From contig CANQCS010000028.1 in NCBI GenBank assembly GCA_947589745.1, positions 1-32,381 on the forward strand: DNA of 32,381 nucleotides, read 5' to 3'. Shown in pieces: positions 9,293-16,555 of the stretch; position 1 is the first letter of the stretch, and every line of letters begins with the position of its first letter. A program made the position numbers and the translations under genes. Below the pieces are notes generated by a model. That model ran no database searches, was not told the DNA's origin, and saw only the letters and a program-made list of their open reading frames with translations. Source of the stretch: an uncultured Oscillospiraceae bacterium (GTDB lineage Bacteria; Bacillota; Clostridia; Oscillospirales; Oscillospiraceae).

Positions 9293-10038
9293 GGGGATGG
9301 CTGGATTTTTTGCAGATTTTGGTAAACTTTCGTGGCCAGACAGGCCACCAGCGCCGTGACAGCCACCGTGGCCAGCTCCGCCGCTGCCACGCCCGCTGTG
9401 GCGTTGAGGACCACGGCCAGGAAGTCCACCGCCGCGTGGGCCAGAACGGCAACGCAGAACAACCGCCCCTTTCCCGGCTGCCGCACGGCGACGAACACCA
9501 GCACAGAGTTGCACACATGGAGTGCCACCGCCGCCACCCGCTCCAGGGCCGCCCACAAAAACATCCCCGCCGGGGCAGCTGCCACGGCCTGGGCCGCTGA
9601 GAGGACCGCCGGGTCCGTGATGGCGCCGCTCTGCAGCATAGACAGCAGGAGCAAGTTGTTCACCATGGTCACACCAACCACCAGCACCGCCTCCGCCCCG
9701 CCGTGGCCCGCGCCGTAGGCCAGGGCTGTGGCGGGGGCGGTGTGCTTTTTCAGGAAGAAGCGGAAGGCCACGAACCGTCCCGTCTCCTCAAAGAGCCCAG
9801 CCGCCAGTCCGCCATAGAGGCCGTAGAGCCAGATGGTATTTTGGACGGCCCCGCCCAGGGGACTTCGGAGCACCAGGGTGTGGAGGAGCTGTTCCAGCAC
9901 CAGGGCGAAGAGGACGAAGGTCCCCGCGCCGGTGAAGAAGTCGGACCACCTCCCTCCCATGCGCCGGTACCACAGCATCAGGCCCAGCGGCAGAGCCAAG
10001 GTCAGTAGCCCGGTGAACGCGATCGCTGCCGTCTGCAT
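9289..10038 (-). CDS. YhfC-family intramembrane protease
   Basis: Polytopic membrane protein of 249 aa, about seven or eight hydrophobic helices. It matches the YhfC group of CAAX-like glutamic intramembrane proteases: paired glutamates in FEETGRF (E84/E85), YGAGHGGAEA (H112, E116) and LAHAAVDF (H201, D205), each within a membrane helix. The ATG at 10038 is preferred because aaggga lies at normal distance; the ATG at 10047 directly abuts the Shine-Dalgarno. It precedes the membrane-anchored MerR gene in the same direction and ends inside that gene's -35 box. It has its own 19-bp-spacer promoter with a similar dyad. These facts suggest one regulon. The substrate is unknown, and proteolytic activity is assigned by family only. 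Confidence 0.85.
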   Translation of the reverse strand: MQTAAIAFTGLLTLALPLGLMLWYRRMGGRWSDFFTGAGTFVLFALVLEQLLHTLVLRSPLGGAVQNTIWLYGLYGGLAAGLFEETGRFVAFRFFLKKHTAPATALAYGAGHGGAEAVLVVGVTMVNNLLLLSMLQSGAITDPAVLSAAQAVAAAPAGMFLWAALERVAAVALHVCNSVLVFVAVRQPGKGRLFCVAVLAHAAVDFLAVVLNATAGVAAAELATVAVTALVACLATKVYQNLQKIQPSP

Positions 10039-10097
10039 GGAAATCATCTCCCTTCTGTTTTCGGGGCCGCGGCGCCGCCGCGCCCCTGGATGAGGCT

Positions 10098-10128
10098 ACC
10101 ATACACCATCCAGAAAGTGGAAGGTCAA
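10098..10128 (-). promoter_or_regulatory. MerR-type promoter of the YhfC-family gene
   Basis: On the minus strand -35 TTGACC (10128-10123) and -10 TATGGT (10103-10098) are separated by 19 bp. The spacer carries the dyad CCTTCCA-N5-TGGATGG. It resembles the promoter at 9262-9292 (CTTGAC, TTCC and GGAxGG at equal positions), which implies control by the same regulator. Confidence 0.7.
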
Positions 10129-10169
10129 GTGGTTTTTGAAAATTTTTTTCAAAAATCTTGACGTTCCAC
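10117..10169. repeat. Long imperfect inverted repeat mirroring the -35 region
   Basis: Arms of about 24 nt: gtggaaggtcaag...tttttgaaaa on the left, and ttttcaaaaa...cttgacgttccac on the right. The left arm contains the -35 box and half-operator of the YhfC-gene promoter. The right arm repeats the same bases in the opposite orientation without a matching -10 box. It may be a terminator-like hairpin or a second binding site. Confidence 0.6.
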
Positions 10170-10942
10170 AGGGGGGATAGGGGGCGGAGCCCCACAGTGC
10201 CAATCTGTAGGGGCCTCCGGCCCCTACCACCTCTTATAAATATTTTTAGTGCTTGCCAGCACCCTGGGGTACTTTTCCCACGCGGGAAAAGTACCCAAAA
10301 GGGCGCCAGCCCGTAGGGCTGGACCTCTAACTAATTTTTGTTAAGGGCAGATGGATGGTGGGACTAGGGGCCAGAGAAAGCATTCATCGGGGGTGCTGTT
10401 TTGTTTTTGCCGTATTCCTACTGCTGGTTGCTCCGTTCCACTACGCAATTGATAGCGCGGTTCTTGTCGGGCCGTCAACGGAAATCTGTCCTGTGCGTAG
10501 TGGAACGGAGCAGAATGCAGTACGACGCGGGCCGTATGCGGAAATCCACCAATTGCGTAGTGGAACGGAGCAACCAGCAGTAAGACAAAGTAAAAACCGA
10601 CCAACGCACCCAATGTGTCCGTGCACCAGCGCTTCCCTCTCCTTGGGGACATACTCACTGTAGCCGCTTCGCCCCTATACACGGGACCCGGCCCGGTTTA
10701 GACAAAACCAGCCAAAGGGGGAGCGTAGACAAAAACAAAAAATGAGGAAAGATTTTTAAGAAAACCTCGGTTTTCTTAAACGTGCTTTTGGGTACTTTTC
10801 CCACGGGGGAAAAGTACCCCAGGGGCGCACCCATCGGGGGTGCGCATCAGACCTGGGTGGGGGCGGAGCCCCCACGCCCCCCCGTTTGACATCCGGCAGA
10901 TTTAGGAGTACAATACCAGCAGATATTTTAATAGGAGTGATC
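10170..10942. repeat. Intergenic region with full-length composite repeat copy B
   Basis: No gene is supported here. Copy B runs from about 10263 to 10885. It starts with a gtacttttcc/ggaaaagtac hairpin (about 10269-10294), followed by gggcagatggatggtggga and actaggggccag. The inverted core (10426-10450) is followed by two direct cores (about 10493-10512 and 10551-10575). Then come the module tttagacaaaaccagccaaa, an aagaaaacc hairpin, a second gtacttttcc hairpin and GC-rich palindromes. Short open frames on both strands follow the repeat and do not look like genes. Bases 10170-10262 hold only GC-rich palindromes. Confidence 0.75.
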
Positions 10943-11687
10943 ATGTACGTCATACTTCACTTATAAGACCGACGTCCGCTATAGCGACGTCGGTCTGGAC
11001 AGTCGCCTCAGTTGGCAGGGGCTGCTGTGTATCCTGCAGGAGGCCGCCGCCGTGGCCTCCGACGAGGTGGGCTACGGCATCAAGGATATCCCTGTCACCG
11101 GCGTCCACTGGATCTTGAGCGGCTGGCGGGTGCAGTTTCTGGAGCGCCCCGCCTGGCGGGCCCCTATCACGGTCCGCACCTGGCCCAGGACCTTCGATGG
11201 GTTCCTGTCGGAGCGCGACTTCCTGGTGTACAGCGGCGACACGCTGGTGGCCCGGGGGTCCTCCCGGTGGTTCCTCATCGACGCAGTCACCGGGCACATC
11301 ACCCGGGTGACGGACACCGTCCGCAGCGCCTACGCCACGGACAGCCGTACCGTCTTCGACGAGCCCCTGCCCTCCAACGGCAGGAGCCCCGCCAGCGCCG
11401 CCGTCACGTTCCAGTCCGTTGTGAGCCGCCGGGACATCGACACCAACCACCACGTCAACAACATCCACTACCTGGACTACGCCATGGAGGCCCTGCCGGA
11501 GGAGGTGTTCCAACATCTGCCTGACACGGTGGAGATCGTGTTCCGCCGCCAGATGCGGCTGGGGTCCCCCTTCCGCTGCCTCTACTCCCGGACGGAGGAC
11601 GGCAAGCACCTGGTGGAGATCCAGAGCGACGGGAGCAACGGCAAGCCGGTCCACAACGCCTTCGTATGGTTCTATGATGGGAAATAG
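10943..11687 (+). CDS. Acyl-ACP thioesterase (FatA/FatB type), start out of frame
   Basis: Hydrolyses acyl-ACP to free fatty acid. The double hot-dog fold of plant FatA/B and bacterial relatives is recognisable from YFTYKTDVRYSDVGLDSRLSW through DTNHHVNNIHYLDYAM, whose Asp, Asn and His are the expected catalytic residues. The thioesterase frame extends upstream to a stop at 10938-10940 but has no ATG, GTG or TTG before the GTG at 11052, which would remove the conserved first strand. An ATG at 10943 with a good aggag is one base out of frame: removing the T at 10946 would give MTSYFTYKTDVRYS. Either a real frameshift, a sequence error or a non-standard start is involved. The next gene follows after 32 nt. 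Confidence 0.75.
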
Positions 11688-11719
11688 TAAGATTTGAACT
11701 GGAGAAAAGAGGGAAACAC

Positions 11720-12997
11720 ATGAACGATCTGCTGACCTTTCTCGCGGGCAGTCCCAGCCGCTTCCATGCGGTGGCGAATCTGTCCCGGCGGCTGACCGAG
11801 GCGGGGTACATCCGCCTCTCCGAGAGCCGGACCTGGGAGCTGGCCCCCGGCGGGAAGTACTTCGTCACCCGCAACGGGTCCGCCCTGCTGGCCTTCCGCG
11901 TGCCCAGGCGGGACTTCACCGGGTTCATGCTCTCCGCCAGCCACAGCGACCACCCCTCTTTCCATGTGAAGGAGAACGCGGAACTGCCCGGCGTGGAGGG
12001 CTATGTCCGGCTGAACACGGAGCGCTACGGCGGACAGCTGTTGTCCACCTGGGCGGACCGGCCCCTCACCGTGGCGGGCCGCGCCCTGGTGCGGGCGGGA
12101 GACGCCATCGAGACGCGGCTGGTCTACATCGACCGGGACCTGCTGCTGATCCCCAACGTGGCCAGCCACATGAACCGGGCCGCCAACGACGGCTTCAAGT
12201 ACGACCCCAAGTGCGACACTTTGCCCCTGCTGGGCATCGGCGAGGCCAAGGGGACTTTCCGCGCCCTGGTGGCCCAGGCCGCCGGGTGTGAGGCCGGGGA
12301 CATCCTGGGCACGGACCTGTACCTGTGCCTGCGGCAGAAGCCGGTGCAGTGGGGCGCGGAGAACGAGTTCATCTCCGCCGCCGCCCTGGACGATCTCCAG
12401 TGCGCCTACGGGTGCTTCGAGGGCTTTCTGGCCGCCGCGGACAGCGACAGCGTCCCGGTGTACGTCCTGCTGGACAACGAGGAGGTGCACAGCCTCACCA
12501 AGCAGGGCGCCGACGGCACCTTCCTCCGCGACCTGGTGGACCGCGTCTGCGCAGCCCTGGGCCGCGACAGGGCCACGGCGGTGGCCAACAGCTTCCTGGT
12601 CTCCGCCGACAACGCCCACGCCGTCCACCCCAACCACCCGGAGTACGCGGACCCCACCCACCGGCCGGTGATGAACGGCGGCGTGGTCATCAAGCACGGC
12701 GTGCGGTACGCCACCGACGGCGTGGCCCAGGCGGTGTTTATCTCGCTGTGCGAGAAGGCGGGCGTGCCGGTTCAGTACTTCGCCAACCGCTCGGATCTGC
12801 CTGGCGGCGGCACGCTGGGGTTGATCTCCAGTTCCCATGTGTCGCTGAACACCGTGGACGTCGGGCTGGCCCAGCTGGCCATGCACTCCTGCTTTGAGAC
12901 CGCCGGGGCCAGGGACACCGATTATCTCATTGCCGCCATGAGGGCGTTCTATTCTTCCTCCTTCCGGGAGGAGAACGGGGTGTTCCTCCTGGCGTGA
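11720..12997 (+). CDS. M18-family aminopeptidase
   Basis: Cytoplasmic zinc aminopeptidase of 425 aa that removes N-terminal residues (acidic ones in characterised relatives), a normal family length. The ATG at 11720 has agaggg upstream. Metal and catalytic positions are visible in order: H75-S-D77, D224 in ALDD, the DNEEVH block (252-257) with E254/E255, D297 in SADNAH, and H389 near the C-terminus. The gene follows the thioesterase gene by 32 nt and is probably co-transcribed; no metabolic link is evident. A GC-rich palindrome just after the stop (agggggctccgccccct) may act as a 3' hairpin. Confidence 0.93.
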   Translation: MNDLLTFLAGSPSRFHAVANLSRRLTEAGYIRLSESRTWELAPGGKYFVTRNGSALLAFRVPRRDFTGFMLSASHSDHPSFHVKENAELPGVEGYVRLNTERYGGQLLSTWADRPLTVAGRALVRAGDAIETRLVYIDRDLLLIPNVASHMNRAANDGFKYDPKCDTLPLLGIGEAKGTFRALVAQAAGCEAGDILGTDLYLCLRQKPVQWGAENEFISAAALDDLQCAYGCFEGFLAAADSDSVPVYVLLDNEEVHSLTKQGADGTFLRDLVDRVCAALGRDRATAVANSFLVSADNAHAVHPNHPEYADPTHRPVMNGGVVIKHGVRYATDGVAQAVFISLCEKAGVPVQYFANRSDLPGGGTLGLISSSHVSLNTVDVGLAQLAMHSCFETAGARDTDYLIAAMRAFYSSSFREENGVFLLA

Positions 12998-13382
12998 AGG
13001 GGGCTCCGCCCCCTGGGGTCGTCATGGTGGGGACCTCCGGTCCCTGCTGACCCTGGGTTACTTTTTGTGCAAACAAAAAGTAACCAAAAAGTTGCTCAAG
13101 GGGGCGAAAGCCCCCTTGAGAATCCCCGGGGATGACGTTCAGGGCAGATGGCCGGTTTGGACTAGGGGCCAGGGAAAGCTTTCATCGGGACTGCCTCCTT
13201 GTTTTCCGTAGTCCGACTGCCGGTTGCTCCGTTCCACTACGCAATTGAGGGCGCGCTACGTGTTGGCGCCTCCACATGAGAAAGATCTGGCGGATATCGC
13301 TTGAATAGAAAAGGGGCAGAACAGACAGCTCCTATAAACTCCCGTTCATAGTTTTACGCATCGAAGGTGCACCAGACAAGTG
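12998..13382. repeat. Intergenic region with partial composite repeat copy C
   Basis: No gene is seen. A hairpin ggttactttttg/caaaaagtaacc lies at 13056-13085. The left half of the composite repeat follows at about 13130-13250: gggcagatgg, actaggggccagggaaagc and the inverted core ending gcaatt (13222-13246). The right half is missing. I see nothing recognisable from 13260 to 13382. Confidence 0.65.
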
Positions 13383-13421
13383 AAAAAGCCCCCGGCTTTC
13401 TCGGGAAAGCCGGGGGCTTTT
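13383..13421. terminator. Bidirectional terminator after the citrate operon
   Basis: A perfect GC stem, aaaagcccccggcttt with aaagccgggggctttt, around a short loop. It has A and T runs on the two sides, so it would terminate the minus-strand operon ending at 13441. Confidence 0.88.
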
Positions 13422-13440
13422 GCGGGCACGAACTCGGTGC

Positions 13441-14805
13441 TTAGAACACCATGATCCGCATGATGATGGCGAAGATCATGCACAGGATGGAGAAGCCCCA
13501 GATGTAGAAGAAGGAGGCCTTGATGTGGTCCTTGATGTCCACGTCGGCCAGGCCGACGCCCAGCAGGGTGGCGGGCACCATGGGGCTGATGAAGGTGGCG
13601 CAGTTGCGGCAGACCACCATGGCGATGGCGATGTGGATGGGATCGATGCCGAAGCCCTCGCCGATGCCGATCATGACGGGCAGCATGCCATAGAAGTAGC
13701 TGTCGGTGTCGAAGGCCAGGGCCAGAGGCACGGACAGGACGCCGATGACGATGGGCAGGTGACGGCCCAGAACGTCGGGCAGGATCATGGTGATGATGTC
13801 GGCCATGCAGGTGACCACGCTGGGGATCTCATCGACTTCCTTGACCAGGATACCCATGAGGACGGCGGCGCCCATCAGGGTGGAGCACATCATCAGAGCG
13901 GGACCGGCGTGGAGGTTGATGATCTTCTTGTGCATCTTGGCGGTGAAGCCGTAGTTGACGAACAGAGCCACGGCGACGCCCAGCATGAAGGGCAGGTAGT
14001 CGGGGAACCAGCCCTTGATGAGCAGGGCGATGACGCCAACAGTCAGCAGGATGTTGAAGGCAAACAGCTTGGGACGGGCCAGGTCGTTGGTCTCGGCGGC
14101 AGCGGCGGGGGCGTCGCCGGTGAGGGTGACAGTGCCCTCGGTCTGGGCCAGCTTGCCGGCCAGACCGGCGCCGCGCTTCTGCTCCTGAAAGCCGGCCAGG
14201 ACGGCGTGGGCCAGGACGATCACGATACCGAAGATCTGGATGGGCAGCAGGGTGTGCCACAGGCTGGCGGGCTCAATGCCCAGCACGGTGGCGGCGCGCA
14301 TGGTGGGACCGGCCCAGGGCATCAGGTTCAGGATGCCCATGCCCATGACGGCCACGCGGAGCAGGGTGGTGGGACGCATGTGCATCTTCTGGTACACCGG
14401 CAGCATGGCGGGGACCACGATACAGAAAGTGGAGGCGCCGCCGCCGTCCAGGTGGCCGATGAGGGCGATAATGGCGGTCATGACGGTGACACCGATGACG
14501 TTATCGCCCACCAGCTTCATCAGCTTGCCGATGATGACGTCGAACATGCCGGCGTCGGTCATGATGCCGAAGTACAGCACCGAGAAGACGAACAGGGCCG
14601 CGGTGGGACCGGTACTGGAGAAGCCGGCTTTTACCAGATCGCCGATCTGGTCCAGGTTGTAGTAGCCGCCGATGCAAAGGGCAATGGCCAGGATGGCCGG
14701 GAACACGATGAACGCCACACTGGGGACGGTACGGCTCTGGAACAGCACCACCACGATGACGGCGATGCACAGGAAGCCGAGTATGCCGACAACAGTCGTA
14801 CTCAT
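13441..14805 (-). CDS. CitMHS-family citrate:cation symporter
   Basis: Integral membrane transporter of 454 aa with about a dozen hydrophobic helices. The conserved CitMHS block GHLDGGGASTFCIVVPAMLP is present. Characterised relatives (Bacillus CitM and CitH) import citrate complexed with divalent metal ions together with protons. The ATG at 14805 has agaggt seven bases upstream. It lies downstream of citDEF on the same strand, after a 184-nt spacer containing three hairpins, and is followed by a strong terminator. This gives a coherent uptake-plus-cleavage unit. Substrate assignment as citrate rests on family and context. Confidence 0.88.
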   Translation of the reverse strand: MSTTVVGILGFLCIAVIVVVLFQSRTVPSVAFIVFPAILAIALCIGGYYNLDQIGDLVKAGFSSTGPTAALFVFSVLYFGIMTDAGMFDVIIGKLMKLVGDNVIGVTVMTAIIALIGHLDGGGASTFCIVVPAMLPVYQKMHMRPTTLLRVAVMGMGILNLMPWAGPTMRAATVLGIEPASLWHTLLPIQIFGIVIVLAHAVLAGFQEQKRGAGLAGKLAQTEGTVTLTGDAPAAAAETNDLARPKLFAFNILLTVGVIALLIKGWFPDYLPFMLGVAVALFVNYGFTAKMHKKIINLHAGPALMMCSTLMGAAVLMGILVKEVDEIPSVVTCMADIITMILPDVLGRHLPIVIGVLSVPLALAFDTDSYFYGMLPVMIGIGEGFGIDPIHIAIAMVVCRNCATFISPMVPATLLGVGLADVDIKDHIKASFFYIWGFSILCMIFAIIMRIMVF

Positions 14806-14856
14806 ATGTTTTACCTCTTTCTCAATATCGCAAAATATGTCTCAGGCAGGGACCTG

Positions 14857-14885
14857 CCGCCGGAGGTGTCTCACGTCTCCGGCGG
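14857..14885 (-). repeat. Tandem bulged hairpin 1 upstream of the citrate transporter gene
   Basis: Read on the minus strand: a 9-bp stem CCGCCGGAG / CTCCGGCGG, a two-base bulge AC on the 5' side, and the apical sequence GUG-AGA-CAC. Bulge and apex are identical to hairpins 2 and 3 while the stem sequence differs. Confidence 0.85.
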
Positions 14886-14896
14886 GGAGCCCCGCG

Positions 14897-14923
14897 CCCA
14901 GGGGGTGTCTCACGTCCCCTGGG
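14897..14923 (-). repeat. Tandem bulged hairpin 2 upstream of the citrate transporter gene
   Basis: On the minus strand: an 8-bp stem CCCAGGGG / CCCCTGGG, the 5' bulge AC and apical GUG-AGA-CAC. The stem shares little with hairpins 1 and 3 but keeps perfect pairing. Confidence 0.85.
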
Positions 14924-14948
14924 GCGGGATCGTTTCTCTCTGGTATCT

Positions 14949-14971
14949 GCCGGGGTGTCTCACGTCCCGGC
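14949..14971 (-). repeat. Tandem bulged hairpin 3 upstream of the citrate transporter gene
   Basis: On the minus strand: a 6-bp stem GCCGGG / CCCGGC, the 5' bulge AC and apical GUG-AGA-CAC. It is the first hairpin to be transcribed after the citF stop codon. Confidence 0.85.
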
Positions 14972-14989
14972 GGATGTTTTCCGGGGAGC

Positions 14990-16555
14990 TCAGTCCTCGG
15001 GAATAGTATAGGGCTTGATCTTGCGGACCACGTCCAGAATGGTGCCGTCGCGGGCCTCCAGGACGGCCACCACCTTGTCCTCCCACTGCAGGTCGTCGGG
15101 ACGGCCCACCAGGGAGTAGGCCTTCTCCTTCAGGCTCTCGATGGTGACGTGGGGGATGCCCGCCTTGTCCAGGCACTCAATGAGGTCGGGACGCAGGGGG
15201 TTCACGGCGATGCCGTAGTCGGTGACCAGCACGTCAACGCAGTCGCCGGGGGTGGTGACGGTGACCACGTGCTCGCACACGGTGGCCATGCGGCCGCGGG
15301 TCAGGGGGGTGACGATGATGCAGACCTTGCTGCCGGCGGCGGTGTCGGGATGTCCGCCGGGGGCGCCGCGGAGGACGCCGTCGGAGCCGGTGAGCACGTT
15401 GACGTTGAACCCGGTGTCGATCTCCAGGGCGGCCAGGACCACGAAGTCCAGCTTGTTGACGAAGGCGCCCTTGTTGGCCGGGTTGGCGTACTGGCTGGCG
15501 CTCATCTCATAGTGGCCGGGGGTCTGGTTGATGGAGTTCACGGCGTCCAGGTCGAAGTCCTGCACGTCGATGACCTTGCCCACCTTGCCCTTCTTGAGGA
15601 GCTCCACCATGGGCCCGCAGATGCCGCCGATGGCCCAGCCCATCTTGATGCCCTGCTCGTCCATGTACTTCTCCAGGAACAGGTTGGCCGCCAGGGACGG
15701 GCCGCCCACGCCGGTCTGGAAGGAGAAGCCCTCCTTGAACCAGGGGGTGGCGGCGATCACCTTGGCCACGTTCTCGGCCATCATCAGATCCCGGGGGTTC
15801 TGGCTGATGCGGGCGGCGGCGGAGGCGATCTTCTTGGGGTTGCCGATGGAGTCCACGACCACGACAGCGTCCACGTCAATGGCCTCCACGGAGGCGGGCA
15901 TGTTGGGGAAGTCCACCAGGCAGTCGGTGACGACGACGACGTGGTCGGCGTACTTGGCGTCGGTCATGGCGTAGCCCATGCTGCCGCAGTTGCTCTTGCC
16001 GCCGATGCCCCGGCAGTTGCCCACGCAGTCGCTGGTGGGAGCCGCGATGAAGGCGATGTCGATGTGGACCTCGCCGCCCTCGATGGCACGGGGACGGCCG
16101 CCGTGGCTGCGGATGATGGCGGGGGTCTTCAGCTTGCCGGCGGAGACCACCTCGCCCATGCGGCCGCGGATGCCGGAGGTCTGGATGCCGACCACCTTGC
16201 CCTGCTCGATGTAGTTGGCGATGGGGTCGTGGGCGTTGCCCAGACTGGAGGCGGCGATGGTGATGTCCTCCAGGCCCATCTCCTCGATGGCCACCTTCAT
16301 GACCTGGTTGACGACGAAGTCGCCGTCCCGCAGGTGGTGGTGGAAGCTGAAAGTCATGCCGCTCTTGGCGCCGCACTGCTCCATGGCGGTGCGGATGGAA
16401 TCCACCAGCTTGCTCTCCTGGGGCGTCTCATACCGGCGGGTGCGGGGAGATGCCTTCTGGATGTACTTGCCATCCATGTAGTTCTTGCCCTGATAGACCT
16501 CCTTGCCGTTGGCAAGCAGGTACTCGGGGATGTCTCTTCCTACTGCGTTCTTCAT
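14990..16555 (-). CDS. citF: Citrate lyase alpha subunit (citrate CoA-transferase)
   Basis: A 521-aa subunit that exchanges the acetyl group on the CitD acyl-carrier thioester for citrate, the first half of cleavage to acetate and oxaloacetate. The length and the whole chain are typical: TFSFHHHLRDGD, SSLGNAHDPIANYI, GIRGRMGEV, CVGNCRGIGGKSNCGSMGYA and a C-terminal GHPDTAAGSKV segment. The start ATG overlaps the last base of the citE stop (taATG), so the two are translated in tandem. The ligase and prosthetic-group genes citC, citX and citG are not in the window and must be elsewhere if the enzyme is active. Confidence 0.96.
   Translation of the reverse strand: MKNAVGRDIPEYLLANGKEVYQGKNYMDGKYIQKASPRTRRYETPQESKLVDSIRTAMEQCGAKSGMTFSFHHHLRDGDFVVNQVMKVAIEEMGLEDITIAASSLGNAHDPIANYIEQGKVVGIQTSGIRGRMGEVVSAGKLKTPAIIRSHGGRPRAIEGGEVHIDIAFIAAPTSDCVGNCRGIGGKSNCGSMGYAMTDAKYADHVVVVTDCLVDFPNMPASVEAIDVDAVVVVDSIGNPKKIASAAARISQNPRDLMMAENVAKVIAATPWFKEGFSFQTGVGGPSLAANLFLEKYMDEQGIKMGWAIGGICGPMVELLKKGKVGKVIDVQDFDLDAVNSINQTPGHYEMSASQYANPANKGAFVNKLDFVVLAALEIDTGFNVNVLTGSDGVLRGAPGGHPDTAAGSKVCIIVTPLTRGRMATVCEHVVTVTTPGDCVDVLVTDYGIAVNPLRPDLIECLDKAGIPHVTIESLKEKAYSLVGRPDDLQWEDKVVAVLEARDGTILDVVRKIKPYTIPED

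Noticed and set aside
10341-10682. Open frames of 60-113 codons on both strands in composite repeats (also 26451-26802)
   Set aside because: They track the repeat sequence on both strands, lack ribosome-binding sites, and are not open in every copy.
13420-15006. Long plus-strand open frame opposite the citrate transporter gene
   Set aside because: Composition is low-complexity (His, Gly, Asp, Gln) and it is the antisense image of a recognisable transporter. The same applies to long frames opposite the ABC genes (3606-5642, 5452-7395), citF/citE (14672-17032), tuf (27261-28265) and fusA (28262-30469).
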